DNA of 64,000 nt, taken from Patagioenas fasciata. Lineage: Eukaryota > Chordata > Aves > Columbiformes > Columbidae. The notes under the pieces were generated by a model. That model searched no databases. It was not told the origin of the DNA and worked only from the letters and a program-made list of their open reading frames with translations. A program made the position numbers and the translations under genes. The stretch spans positions 42,543,501-42,607,500 of the forward strand of contig NC_092526.1 of assembly GCF_037038585.1 (NCBI RefSeq). Reading direction: 5' to 3'. Of this stretch, positions 45,798 to 56,316 are shown piece by piece; within the stretch, counting starts at the first letter, position 1, and each line of letters opens with the position of its first letter.

Positions 45798-47462
45798 AAA
45801 AAGCAACATTTCTGCTTTGCTGTAACATAGGGGAGCCCCTCGCTGCCCCCCTAATTGGCTTGTGGGAGTCAGCAGCGTGGAAGGGAACTAAAGCCTTGGA
45901 GCAAATGTCCTGCTTGCACTGAGAGCCCGCGGCCACCAGCCAAAATACCCTGGGTCTGTCCCCGCGGGGCACCCACCCCCTGGCTCAGCACCGCCTTGTC
46001 CTCTTAGTCCCTGCAGCAGGACGAGCAGCTCAAGTGCCTCCAGGCCAGCATCATGCAGCTCCAAGAGGACTACGAGAAGTTCAGCTCAGCCCTTGCAAAC
46101 CTCCAGCAGGATGGCCAGCAGGAGCAGAAGGACATCAAGGTGGGTGGCTGTAACCAGCAGGCAGAGCCCAGACTGGGACCCCAAGGGATCTGTCCCCCTG
46201 CCACCCTGCTCGCAGCCCTGCAAAGCTTCCCGATGCCTTTCCTGGAGGTTTCTGATGGGGTGGGGAGGGGAGGCAGGGGGTGCTCGGCTGGCCGGGGGGC
46301 AGCTCCGACCCTGCCGTGGCGTCACGGGCTGCTGTCTGCCTTGGGAGGCTCTGTCCCAGGCCCTGGAGAGGCTCAAGAAGCAGAAAGCAGACAAGGAGCA
46401 GCTGCTGGTGCTTGGAATCGATGAGGTAGGGGCTCGAGGGGCCCTGGTGCCAGCCAAGGGTGTCCCGGGCAGGGTGACAAACGCCCCTTGTCCCTTGGGT
46501 GCCGGCTGGCAGAACCAGCCAGGGGGAGGGAGGATTTCCAGCCCGGCTGCGGGTCCCTTGCCAGGTCCCTCTGTGACCCCGAGTGCCTTTGGCTGGTGGG
46601 AGCAACCCCACGGGGGTGATGGGGTGAACAGGGCCACGTAGCCACTTCTCCCTCTCGCGTTGTCCCTGGATCCTGTCCCCACCGCTCTCCCGCCTTTCCC
46701 CGTTGCTAGAAAGCAGACAAAGCCGCCCTGGCTGACAAAGTCAGTCGCAGCCAGTTTGAGGCATGCGAGGAGCGGCTGAACAAGTCGGTGGAGGAAGTGA
46801 CGAGCCGGGTGACGGGCCAGGAGGAGGGCTGGCACCGGCTCCAGAAAGAGCTGCAGAGACAGATGGACTGCAAGGTGAGGGCTCGTCCCCTCCACGCAGA
46901 ACTGGCACCTTGGGGGCCTGGCAGCCTGAGGCAGCATCCTTGCGAGGGTGCCCCCTCCCGGCTGTCCCCCTGGGGACCGCCATGTCCCATCCTGGGGTAG
47001 ATGGCTGAGGGTGTCACCCGTCCACAGCTGGACCGCTGGGAGGGACCCCGGGAGCAGCAGGAGGAGCGGTGGAAGAGCCTCAGCGGGCAGCTCCAGAAGG
47101 CGCTGCAGCCAGAGCGTGACGATGCCGCTGGGATTAGGAAGTGAGTGCGATGGGGACAGCGGTGCCTTTGGCAGTGCCGGCCCTGTTCCTGCTGGCTGTC
47201 CCAGCTCGTGCCGCTGTGGTACCCTGGCGTGGGAGCCGTGTGGGCAGCGCCCCTGGGGATGCTGAGCAAGTGGCTGTGCCTTGTGCTCCTGCCAGCTGCA
47301 GCTTCCCAGTGATGGAGGAGGCACAATGAGGGGGCACGTGTGGGAGGAGCCCTCCCGAACCAATCTTGGGGGGTGGGTGCAGAGGCTTTTTGTGGCAGGG
47401 GACGGTGTGCAGGTGGGGCTGTGCCCCCCAGGAGCTCCCCAGCCCTTTTCTCCCCTCTCCAG

Positions 47463-47524
47463 GCAGCTGCTGCCTGGTTTCCATTGCCTGTCCTGCGATC
47501 GGCCCCTCCACATGCTGGCGCCTG
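47463..47524 (+). pseudogene. QRICH2: Split exon of right QRICH2-like copy, part before the provirus
   Basis: After the acceptor ctctccag (ending 47,462) the exon reads to cctg at 47,521-47,524. That tetranucleotide is repeated at 56,317-56,320 as the retroviral target duplication; the exon's last bases (gacc) and its donor gtgagt follow. The left copy has the same exon uninterrupted at 15,773-15,838. Confidence 0.92.
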
Positions 47525-48145
47525 TATTAGCAATCAGGACACATAACCACGGGCGTAGTTATATGCGATGCTTTATTTCAGCGCTGGGAAACCAGGGGTT
47601 CGCACCCAAAACTGACTTCCATCGTCAGTTTAGGTTACACAGTATTTATGCAGTCCATTCACATACATATTCATATATTCATTAGGATCATTAGAATATG
47701 TAACAGTTGCTCAACATTTATTGCAACATCGATTGCAACACCTTGGAACTACTTTGATCATGCGCAGTGTCCTCTGGTGGTCTTTCAGGGGGTCTTCAGG
47801 ATGAAGTAAGTAGTCTTCATCGCCTCTGTCCTTTTCACCTTTTGATGCGGCACATGCGCACTACTCTATAATTGCACAACTGCTGACTAGCTTAATTTCC
47901 AGAGGTACTGTATATATTTCTCCTCATTCTAAGCATATTTGGGCTAAGATAAACACTAGGTTGATAAGATAAAGGTATGCTCAATTCCCTTATTAGGTAA
48001 AACACGGTATGCAAAGGTTGAATCAGCCTGGTACCCATCCCAGAAAAGAACATCTTGTAAAATTGATCCTGTTAGTCTCCTATTAAGATTGACTGTATTG
48101 ACTGTATTAGTATAATCCCCTATAAAATTGATTCTATCTCTAACA
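47525..48145 (-). mobile_element. 3' LTR of the class I provirus
   Basis: The 621-bp LTR begins TGTTAGAG and ends CTAATA on the minus strand. The last dinucleotide should be CA; a single change (plus-strand TG to TA at 47,525-47,526) has altered it. The purine tract aaaggggggaca (48,157-48,146) lies just upstream on the minus strand. Confidence 0.93.
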
Positions 48146-48212
48146 TGTCCCCCCTTTGAGAATGCTTTTCTATTCTTAGACAATGCATTCTCACCTTAAT
48201 CAACTATTTTGA

Positions 48213-49886
48213 TTATTCTTCATAAGCTGGAGGGTTTTCGAATACAGGATTATCATAATTCCTTCTCAAGACACTAAAAATGTGATCACTTGTTTGACTA
48301 AGTACACGCCTAATACCTACATACAATAAGCAGAGAAGCACAATCACAATTTCAAGTACCACTACACTTTCTAGTAGTGAATGTACCCATCCTCCCAAAT
48401 TTAAGCCAAATGTCTTCAACAGAGCGCCTATCCAGCTCTGTTCTGCATCCTGCTTTGCTTTTTGCAGCTCCATCTCTGTTTGGGTCAGTTGGGAAATGTC
48501 CTTCTCAACTTCTGAAGTTACGTTTGGAATATGGATGCAGCAATGATCAATTTTGTCTTTCAAATATCCACAGACACCATTTTCTTTCAGTAACATTATG
48601 TCGAGTGCCATTCTATTCTGCAAGGTCATTTTAGTCGTAGCCTGTAATTGTATATTAAGTTCCCGAAAAGCCTTTTTAGTTATTCTAGCCAATCGATCCA
48701 TTTGCCCAATCAATTTATCAATCATTTCTCTATTTCTGTAGGCCGCAATTGGTGCAAACAAAGATTCTAGTGCCCAGCCAAATTTAACACTGCTTGATGG
48801 TTCGTGCCACACATCTTCACCTACCTCTCGTTTGTGCCTAACCTGTAGAAGTTCTTGCCTATTTTTCAAGGGTGACTTTTTCCAAATAGGACATAGGGTC
48901 GGCAGTCCCAGAGTAATTTCCCTTACTGGTCCTCCTATTGGTAGGTGAGTTGTCCAGGTCCCATCACTTAAGGCCCAAACCAGATGTCCCACACTACCTA
49001 TAACGCCTCTACAATCAATTCTATCTCCATCAATGCCTATTTTGGTTGCTTCCTTTGGATCCAATTGTTTCTGACAAATGCAACCTGCAATTGTTGCAAC
49101 TTTAATGATGGACAGAGGTATTTCTTTTACATCTGTCTGGCAGGTTATTACTTGTGAACAATTCCACCATGGTACTGTTGTTCCTCCTGTTACATTGGAC
49201 CACCGTACACACCATGGAAATGCTTCACTATATTGGTATTGTTGTACAATACTCAGTGTCCACATGTTATTCCATGATTCAGTTCTATTTTTGCTATTTT
49301 GATCTTTGCATTCCCAGTAAGTCCGTTCAACCTTTTCATTTACCGTCTCTTTGGTCCAGCTTTCATAGGTGCACTTGGTTTTCCACCCAGCACCTGAACC
49401 AAGTTTTCCTCTGAGTCTCATACAATCTTCTATTGTCATTACTTCTGTCTGGGGTCCGCTTTTTACCCATCGCTCAGTTGGGACTTCTTCTATTCTAGTG
49501 TGAGATTCACATGCTATTTTACTAGTTTTATTTACTTCTGGTAAGGTGGTAGATATTATTCCCCACTGTATTGGATCTTCAGCCGATTTTGGAATTGGAA
49601 GGCAAGCAGTGATGCTACTGGTATTCTGGGTCAATGCAAAATCTCGAATTAGCCCTATCATCAGATTCTCTGCCTGATTCTGTACGCTTTGTACTACCTG
49701 TGGCACCTGGGTACTTTCATTATTGTTTACTGCTCTTCCTGGCCTAATTTGCAATCCCATTTGAATTGTCCCATTTTCCCACCGTTTATCAGAGGCCTTG
49801 TGGAATAGAGTGGCACTTCCCCCTCCAATTTTCAAAAGTACAAACACTCTAACCAAAATCACGATTCGGTAATGAAAACCAGACAT
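48213..49886 (-). CDS. Retroviral envelope, open frame of 557 codons
   Basis: The start at 49,886-49,884 is chosen because it overlaps the pol stop (TAATG) and opens a signal peptide (MSGFHYRIVILVRVFVLL); the frame also has an ATG 17 codons upstream. The surface subunit has several N-glycosylation sequons and ends at a furin-type site (RHKR). The transmembrane subunit has a hydrophobic stretch FGWALESLFAPIAAY set back about 14 residues from the cleavage site (an internal fusion-peptide-like position), a heptad region, CX9CC (CGYLKDKIDHCC), a membrane anchor (VVVLEIVIVLLCLLYVGI) and a tail ending in NPPAYEE. No stop or frameshift is seen. Whether it is expressed is unknown. Confidence 0.85.
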   Translation of the reverse strand: MSGFHYRIVILVRVFVLLKIGGGSATLFHKASDKRWENGTIQMGLQIRPGRAVNNNESTQVPQVVQSVQNQAENLMIGLIRDFALTQNTSSITACLPIPKSAEDPIQWGIISTTLPEVNKTSKIACESHTRIEEVPTERWVKSGPQTEVMTIEDCMRLRGKLGSGAGWKTKCTYESWTKETVNEKVERTYWECKDQNSKNRTESWNNMWTLSIVQQYQYSEAFPWCVRWSNVTGGTTVPWWNCSQVITCQTDVKEIPLSIIKVATIAGCICQKQLDPKEATKIGIDGDRIDCRGVIGSVGHLVWALSDGTWTTHLPIGGPVREITLGLPTLCPIWKKSPLKNRQELLQVRHKREVGEDVWHEPSSSVKFGWALESLFAPIAAYRNREMIDKLIGQMDRLARITKKAFRELNIQLQATTKMTLQNRMALDIMLLKENGVCGYLKDKIDHCCIHIPNVTSEVEKDISQLTQTEMELQKAKQDAEQSWIGALLKTFGLNLGGWVHSLLESVVVLEIVIVLLCLLYVGIRRVLSQTSDHIFSVLRRNYDNPVFENPPAYEE

Positions 49887-52800
49887 TATTGTGATGTAAT
49901 CTTGAGCGTGGTAGGACCCACTATCTGCGATTTCCACAGTCTTGGAACTCTTTTCACTCGGGTATAATGTATCCAGGAGTCTACTCCAGCAACTTTGACT
50001 GCGGTGAATGTAGTCAGGAGTACTTGATAGGGTCCGTCCCAGTGCTCTTTTAAGGGTTCTTCATTCCAGGTTCTTATATACACCGTGTCTCCAGGCTCTA
50101 TATCATGTACCGGATTCTCGAGCGCTAGTGGGCGATTCCGCACTAGTGCGGATCTGAGTCGATTCAATGTCCTGCCAAGAGACAACACAGAATTGTGCAA
50201 GTCCTGATTACCTTTCACATGTACCTCTGGGTTTGGGTCTGGTGCTTCATATGGTTTGCCATACAAAATCTCGTATGAACTTACTGACATCCCACTCCTA
50301 GGTTTAATCCTAATGCGCAGCAATGCTATCGGCAAGGCCTGAGGCCATTGAATTTTTGCTTCCTGACAGATCTTGCTAAGTTGCCTTTTTAGAGTTTGAT
50401 TCATTTTCTCCACTTGCCCACTAGACTGGAGTCTCCATGGGGTATGTAACTCCCATTTAATTCCCAAACGTCTGCTGATTTCTTTTACTAATTCTGCCAC
50501 AAAGTGTGGTCCCCTATCGGAAGATATCCCCAGTGGTACCCCAAATCTAGGGATTATTTCCTTTAGTAACCATTTTACAGTTTCTTTTGCTTGATTGGTG
50601 CGACAAGGGAAAGCTTCTGGCCATCCTGAAAAGGTATCTACCCCAACTAGTATATACCTGAATCCTCGGGTTCTGGGGAGCTCTACATAATCTATTTGCC
50701 AATAATCCCCAGGTTGTACACCTGTCTTAATTTTCCCCATTTCTATTTTTCTTCTTACTAAAGGACTATTTTTCAAGCAAATTTCACACTTAGCTGTAAT
50801 AGACTTTGCCATTGTTAACATCTGGACCGAGATAATTTGTTTTCTTAGGTAAGCTACCAATGCTTCTGCACCCCAGTGACACTTCTGTTGTTCCGTCTGA
50901 AGTATTCCTCTCATAATAGTGGTTGGTACCACAACTTGTCCATTGGTGGTTACATACCACCCAGAATTATTTTTGCTGGCTCTTACTACACTTGCCAATT
51001 TTTCATCTTCTGTAGAATATTTAGGTGGTTCTGAAGGTAATAAATCAATTGCTCTTACCTTCTGGGAGACAAGGCCCACCATTGTTCTTACTTGCCGTGC
51101 TACTGACCGAGCTGTTTGATCAGCAAGCCGATTTCCCTCGATGATTTTTGATGTTCCACCTTGATGAGCTTTACAGTGCATTACAGCAACTTGTGATGGC
51201 TTTTGAATGGTCTTAAGCAGGTTCAGTATCTCCTCCTGGTACTTCATGTTTGTTCCTTGTGAAGAGAACAGTCCCCACTCTTTCCAAAGGGCTCCATGCA
51301 CATGAACAACTCCGAAAGCGTATTTTGAATCAGTCCATATATTAACTTTCTTGTTTTCGCTGAGTTCCAATGCTCTGGTTAAGGCGATTAACTCCGCTTT
51401 TTGTGCTGAGGTGTTTGATGGTAAGGGCTTAGCCTCAATTACTGTCTTGGCAGTAGTGATGGCATATCCTGCATACCGCATTCCGTTCTCCACAAAGCTA
51501 GTGCCATCAGTAAAGAGTTCCCAGTCAGTTTCTGCCAGCGAAGTGTCTTTCAAATCAGGGCGACTTGCGTGGGTATATTCGATGACTTCCACGCAATCAT
51601 GTTCCAGGTCTCCTTCTTCAGTACCTGCACCCAAAAACTCAGCAGGGTTCATTAGGTTAGTAGTTTTTAGAATAACATTATCTTGTTCTGTCAGAATTAC
51701 CTGGTATTTCATCATTCTGCTTGCGGAAAGCCAATGGCCCCCCTTTTGTTCCAGTACTGTTGTCACCATATGGGATACAAACACTTCTATCCTTTTTCCC
51801 ATAGTTAGTTTTCGGACCTCCTGGATCAGTATTACTGTAGCAGCTACCGCCCGTAAGCATGCCGGCCACCCAGCACTTACCGGATCTAGCTGTTTAGAAA
51901 AATAGCTGACAGGTCTTTTCCAAGATCCCAGTCGTTGGGTTAATACCCCCAAGGCAAGTCTTTGTCGCTCATGTACAAACAACTGAAAATCTTTGCTCAA
52001 GTCTGGCAGACCCAAGGCAGGTGCCTGCATCAAAGCTGGTTTCAATTTCTGGAAAGCCTCTCGTTGTGGCTTTCCCCACACTAAGGTCTTATTCTTCTGT
52101 GCCTCATATAAAGGTTTGGCAATAAGTCCATAGTCCATGATCCAGAGCCTGCACCATCCTGTCATTCCTAAAAAGGATCTTAATTCATGTAAGTTTCGTG
52201 GTTCTGAAATAGCACAGATAGCATGCACACGGTTTGTGTTTTCTGCTGTCCTTGAGAAAGCTCGCATCCTAAATAAATCACAGTCTCGGATACAATTTGA
52301 GCTTTATTTTTCGATACTTTGTACCCATTCATTCCCAATTGGTTCAGTATTTCAATTGTTACCTGGATGCAGAGCTCTCGCGTCTCAGTCACGATCAAAA
52401 TGTCGTCTACGTATTGTAGCAACAGGTACCGTTGTCGAGGGATTATGATGTGGCCTTTCGTAGTCCATTCCTCGAGTTCCTTAGCCAACTGATTTCCAAA
52501 AATAGTTGGGCTATTCTTGAATCCTTGCGGAAGACGTGTCCAGGTTAACTGAGTTTTCCTTCCATTGTGTGGATTTTCCCATTCAAAGGCAAACAATTTT
52601 TTGCTTTCCTGGTCGAGGGGTATGCAGAAGAAGGCATCTTTTAAATCAAGTACAGTAAACCATTTATATTTCTCCTTCACAGATGTTAACAAGGTATATG
52701 GGTTTACAAATACCGGATAAATGTCCTTAGTGATCTGGTTTACAGCCCGCAAATCTTGGACTAATTGGTAACTACCATCAGGCTTCTTTACTGGAAAAAT

Positions 52801-53427
52801 TGGAGTATTATATTCTGATTCACATTCCTCTAGAATTCCATACCTCAAAAATTTTTCAATTAGAGGCACTATTCCTAACCTAGCTTCTAGTTTCAGTGGG
52901 TTCTGCCTCAACTGTACTGCCTTGGCATCTTCCTTCAGTTCCACTTTAACGGGCTGGGCCGTTTTCGATTTCCCAGGTATGTCAGTCGCCCATACCATGG
53001 GGATCACTGCCTCCTCCACAGCTTGTGGTACCTCTGCTACTGGGTTTTCTTTTAACAGCAAAACTTGTCCTACCTTAGATTCTGGAATTTTCATTACCAG
53101 GTTTCCATTCTCGAATGTTATTACAGCATCCAATTTGGTCAATAAGTCCCGTCCTAAAAGGGAAACTGGACAATCTGGAACATATAAGAACTCATGGGTT
53201 AACTCCTTTTCTCCAAAACACAGATCTAAGGGTTGTAGGAATGGCTGTACTTCTTCCTTCCCTGTGGCACCAACAATCGTTGTCTTTTTATTACTTACTG
53301 TTCCCTGTAAAGAATTTAGCACAGAATAAGTAGCCCCTGTGTCCACCAAAAATCTCACATCCTGATCCCCCACTTGTATCGTCACCAGGGGTTCCTTACT
53401 CTGGGTATCTGTTTCTGTGCTGCCATA
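49886..53427 (-). pseudogene. Retroviral protease-reverse transcriptase-RNase H-integrase with one frameshift
   Basis: It follows gag in the same frame after a single UGA. Protease motif LVDTGATYS lies near 53,350. Reverse transcriptase shows LDLKDAFF and YVDD (near 52,410). Between about 52,270 and 52,180 the frame changes: one frame runs to 52,180, and the next is open from 52,267 to 49,886. The second part carries the RT connection, RNase H ([18 protein letters not shown]), an integrase zinc region and the catalytic core ([28 protein letters not shown]). It ends in a basic tail ([10 protein letters not shown]). A single small indel is the only break seen, and it prevents a full-length Pol. 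Confidence 0.9.
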
Positions 53428-53433
53428 TAGTCA
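53428..53433 (-). promoter_or_regulatory. Gag stop in UGA-CUA readthrough context
   Basis: The gag stop is TGA (53,433-53,431) followed by CTA (53,430-53,428), and gag and pol share one frame across it. UGA followed by CUA is a known context for efficient translational readthrough, and gammaretroviruses make Gag-Pol by suppressing the gag stop (usually UAG). Confidence 0.7.
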
Positions 53434-55065
53434 GCTGTTGTTATTATACTCCCCCAACACCATATTTTGTATTGCATTCCCTGCTGCGCTTGGTACCCGA
53501 CCCGTAGGGCCCGGACGATTCGGGCATTCATTTTTCCAGTGTCCTCCCTCCTTACAATAAGCACATTGATTTATACCAAGCTTTACAACAGGCCTCAGAG
53601 GAGTTCCCTGAACATTCCGAAAACCGCGCCCTCGGCCGCCTCTAGCTCCCCTGCCGCGGGCTTCCATTCCTATTCCCCTGCCTTGCCCTTGGACCAGAGC
53701 CAACAAGTCTTGCTGAGAACACCTCGACTGCTCCTTTTCTCTATTATTATAAACTTTCCAGGCTGTTTCTAACATAACATCCAGATCTCGCAATTGTGCC
53801 CCCTCCAGTTTCTGTAATTTCTTCCGAATATCATCCTGAGACTCCCCCAAAAAGATCAAAGCCAACTGGACCCTTGCTTGTTCCATTTCAATATCTAAAT
53901 CCATATATCTTTTTGCAGTTTCCTTCAATCTTTCTAAAAAGGCTGAAGGGGATTCATTCTTTTCCTGCCTAACATTATACAATTTTGACCAATTCATTTG
54001 TTTTGGCATAGCAGTCTGAACACCAATTAATAACCAGTCCTGATACCTCCGGAAGCGAAGCTGACCAGCCCCAGTATTATAATCCCACCGGGGTTCCTCT
54101 TTTGGGAAATTCTCATCAACATTACCGCCCACAGCCCCATTCCGAATATCCTCTCTTACTTCATCTCTTGCTACCCGTATAACCATATCTTTTTCTGTAG
54201 AATCCATTAATGTGTCAAGAATCACCTGCAAATCATCCCAATCGGGATTCTGCGTTTTAATTATCATCTTAATTATCCTTGCAACCTTGTCTGGGTTTTC
54301 CCGGTAAGGACCAGCTGATTGTTTCCAAATCATTAGATCTCCTGGTGAAAATGGGACTTTTACATAAACTGGTTCTCCCCCCACTCCTACCGCCTGTCTC
54401 AAGGGTGCTATTACATTTGACGGTTCACCTGCCTGTCTCAAGGGTGCTATTACATTTGACGGTTCACCCCCCTTTTGGGCTTCCTTTTCTCTGTTCCTAG
54501 TTCTGTGGGATATTGGTGTAGTTGTTACTCCTTTTACTCCGGTTGCTGCCCCCTCATCCCCACTGGAATCGATATCACTTTCAGTAAGATGCACAGGTGC
54601 CGAGGGTTTAAGGGGTTTAGGTGCAGAGGGTTCAATTTCTGAAGGCGCAACGTCTAAACACGGCAGATCTGAAGCGTTGCCGCGGCTGCTCTCTACTGCC
54701 AAACACGTTATGCATTTCTTTTCCACCGTACAGCCCGTACATTTATCATTAATACCGTTCCCCTGGACTAACATTAACCCACATTCCTTCATCCAGTCCT
54801 GTTTTTGTTCAAGATAGAAAAAGAGATCCACATACTGTACTTCATCCCATTTACCTTCCCTTTGACAAAACCTCATTAATTCAACAATAGTTCCATCTTC
54901 TAAAGTACCCTCCGGTGGCCAACGTACTTCATTAGGCAAGTCATATTCAGGCCACCAGTGAGTACAATATTCAATTAATTTCTTTTTACTCATAGATTGT
55001 CCAAATCCAGCCTCCTTCCAATGTTTCAACAAACAGTCTAATGGTGACATCTTTGTACCACACAT
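53431..55065 (-). CDS. Retroviral Gag, open frame of 544 codons
   Basis: The frame starts MCGTKMSPLDCLLKHWKEA, without the MG needed for N-myristoylation. Near residues 140-155 are two PSAP motifs (EPSAPKPLKPSAP), which recruit TSG101 for budding. A 14-residue stretch (GEPSNVIAPLRQA) is tandemly duplicated near residue 205. Capsid follows, with a major homology region (RQEKNESPSAFLERLKE) near residue 370. Nucleocapsid has an Arg/Gly-rich stretch and one zinc knuckle, CAYCKEGGHWKNEC, near residue 505. A single CCHC box and readthrough into pol are typical of gamma-type viruses. No break is seen. Confidence 0.88.
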   Translation of the reverse strand: MCGTKMSPLDCLLKHWKEAGFGQSMSKKKLIEYCTHWWPEYDLPNEVRWPPEGTLEDGTIVELMRFCQREGKWDEVQYVDLFFYLEQKQDWMKECGLMLVQGNGINDKCTGCTVEKKCITCLAVESSRGNASDLPCLDVAPSEIEPSAPKPLKPSAPVHLTESDIDSSGDEGAATGVKGVTTTPISHRTRNREKEAQKGGEPSNVIAPLRQAGEPSNVIAPLRQAVGVGGEPVYVKVPFSPGDLMIWKQSAGPYRENPDKVARIIKMIIKTQNPDWDDLQVILDTLMDSTEKDMVIRVARDEVREDIRNGAVGGNVDENFPKEEPRWDYNTGAGQLRFRRYQDWLLIGVQTAMPKQMNWSKLYNVRQEKNESPSAFLERLKETAKRYMDLDIEMEQARVQLALIFLGESQDDIRKKLQKLEGAQLRDLDVMLETAWKVYNNREKEQSRCSQQDLLALVQGQGRGIGMEARGRGARGGRGRGFRNVQGTPLRPVVKLGINQCAYCKEGGHWKNECPNRPGPTGRVPSAAGNAIQNMVLGEYNNNS

Positions 55066-55674
55066 ACCAACACAAAAGAGTAACGCAGAGACGGGTTAAT
55101 ACAGAAAGATAACACACGGATAACTTTGAAATCACCAGTCTCAACAGCGAACACAGGTCAAATTACCAGAACGATGATCTGTATTCACTGTTGAAACCGG
55201 CGACCCCAGACAACCAGATAAATAACCAGACCAAGTGGTGAGCCTGAATAACACAAATAACAGACCAGGTGTGCACAAGTAACCAGACCCTAGGTGCACG
55301 CAGATAACCAGACAGGCAAAACCAGAACCAGATAACCAGATACCAGATGCCGAACCTGCAGAGGTTTCCCTCTGTCTAACGGACGGCTGCCTAGGCAATA
55401 CCTCGGGAGCTCCCTGCCCAACCGAGCGTGGCTTTCGCCGCATCTGACCGGCAGGCTACCGGATGCCTGACCAGCAGGCTACAGGACCAGAACAGAACCA
55501 GACCAGATGGGTACCCAATAATCCAGGTAAAACAACAGATAAAGCACCTTCTTACCAATCAGAGGTCCGTCGTGAGCAGCAGAGAGCCGGTCGCGTCCGA
55601 CGCACTCCTCAAGAATACCTCGGTGCTAGCCAGAGCAGGATTGAGACACGAGCCGTCTCAGCAATGCCCGCGAG

Positions 55675-55692
55675 GTCCCATCTGGGTTGCCA
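55675..55692 (-). promoter_or_regulatory. Primer-binding site, tRNA-Arg type
   Basis: On the minus strand the 18 bases tggcaacccagatgggac match the complement of the tRNA-Arg(CCU) 3' end at 17 of 18 positions, using the tRNA sequence from memory. Three bases separate it from the LTR. Confidence 0.75.
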
Positions 55693-55695
55693 AAA

Positions 55696-56316
55696 TGTTA
55701 GCAATCAGGACACATAACCACGGGCGTAGTTATATGCGGTGCTTTATTTCAGCGCTGGGAAACCAGGGGTTCGCACCCAAAACTGGCTTCCATCGTCAGT
55801 TTAGGTTACACAGTATTTATGCAGTCCATTCACATACATATTCATATATTCATTAGGATCATTAGAATATGTAACAGTTGCTCAACATTTATTGCAACAT
55901 CGATTGCAACACCTTGGAACTACTTTGATCATGCGCAGTGTCCTCTGGTGGTCTTTCAGGGGGTCTTCAGGATGAAGTAAGTAGTCTTCATCGCCTCTGT
56001 CCTTTTCACCTTTTGATGCGGCACATGCGCACTACTCTATAATTGCACAACTGCTGACTAGCTTAATTTCCAGAGGTACTGTATATATTTCTCCTCATTC
56101 TAAGCATATTTGGGCTAAGATAAACGCTAGGTTGATAAGATAAAGGTATCCTCAATTCCCTTATTAGGTAAAACACGGTATGCAAAGGTTGAATCAGCCT
56201 GGTACCCATCCCAGAAAAGAACATCTTGTAAAATTGATCCTGTTAGTCTCCTATTAAGATTGACTGTATTGATTGTACTAGTATAATCCCCTATACAATT
56301 GATTCCATCTCTAACA
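55696..56316 (-). mobile_element. 5' LTR of the class I provirus
   Basis: The 621-bp LTR has intact TG...CA ends and lies next to the target duplication cctg (56,317-56,320). Minus-strand AATAAA lies near the U5 side (plus tttatt at about 55,744). About nine substitutions and no indels separate it from the 3' LTR. Confidence 0.94.

Larger units (their letters stand above)
47525..56316 (-). mobile_element. Nearly complete class I (gamma-type) provirus, 8.8 kb
   Basis: Minus-strand order: 5' LTR 56,316-55,696, PBS 55,692-55,675, gag 55,065-53,431, pro-pol to 49,886, env 49,886-48,213, polypurine tract 48,157-48,146, 3' LTR 48,145-47,525. The 4-bp target duplication cctg flanks it. LTRs are both 621 bp and differ at about 9 positions (1.4%, counted by eye), so insertion is recent on a bird time scale (a few million years if neutral rates near 2e-9 per site per year apply; inference). 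gag and env are open throughout. Pol has one visible frameshift near 52,230. The 3' LTR's terminal TG is TA. The element sits antisense in a QRICH2-like exon. Confidence 0.95.
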
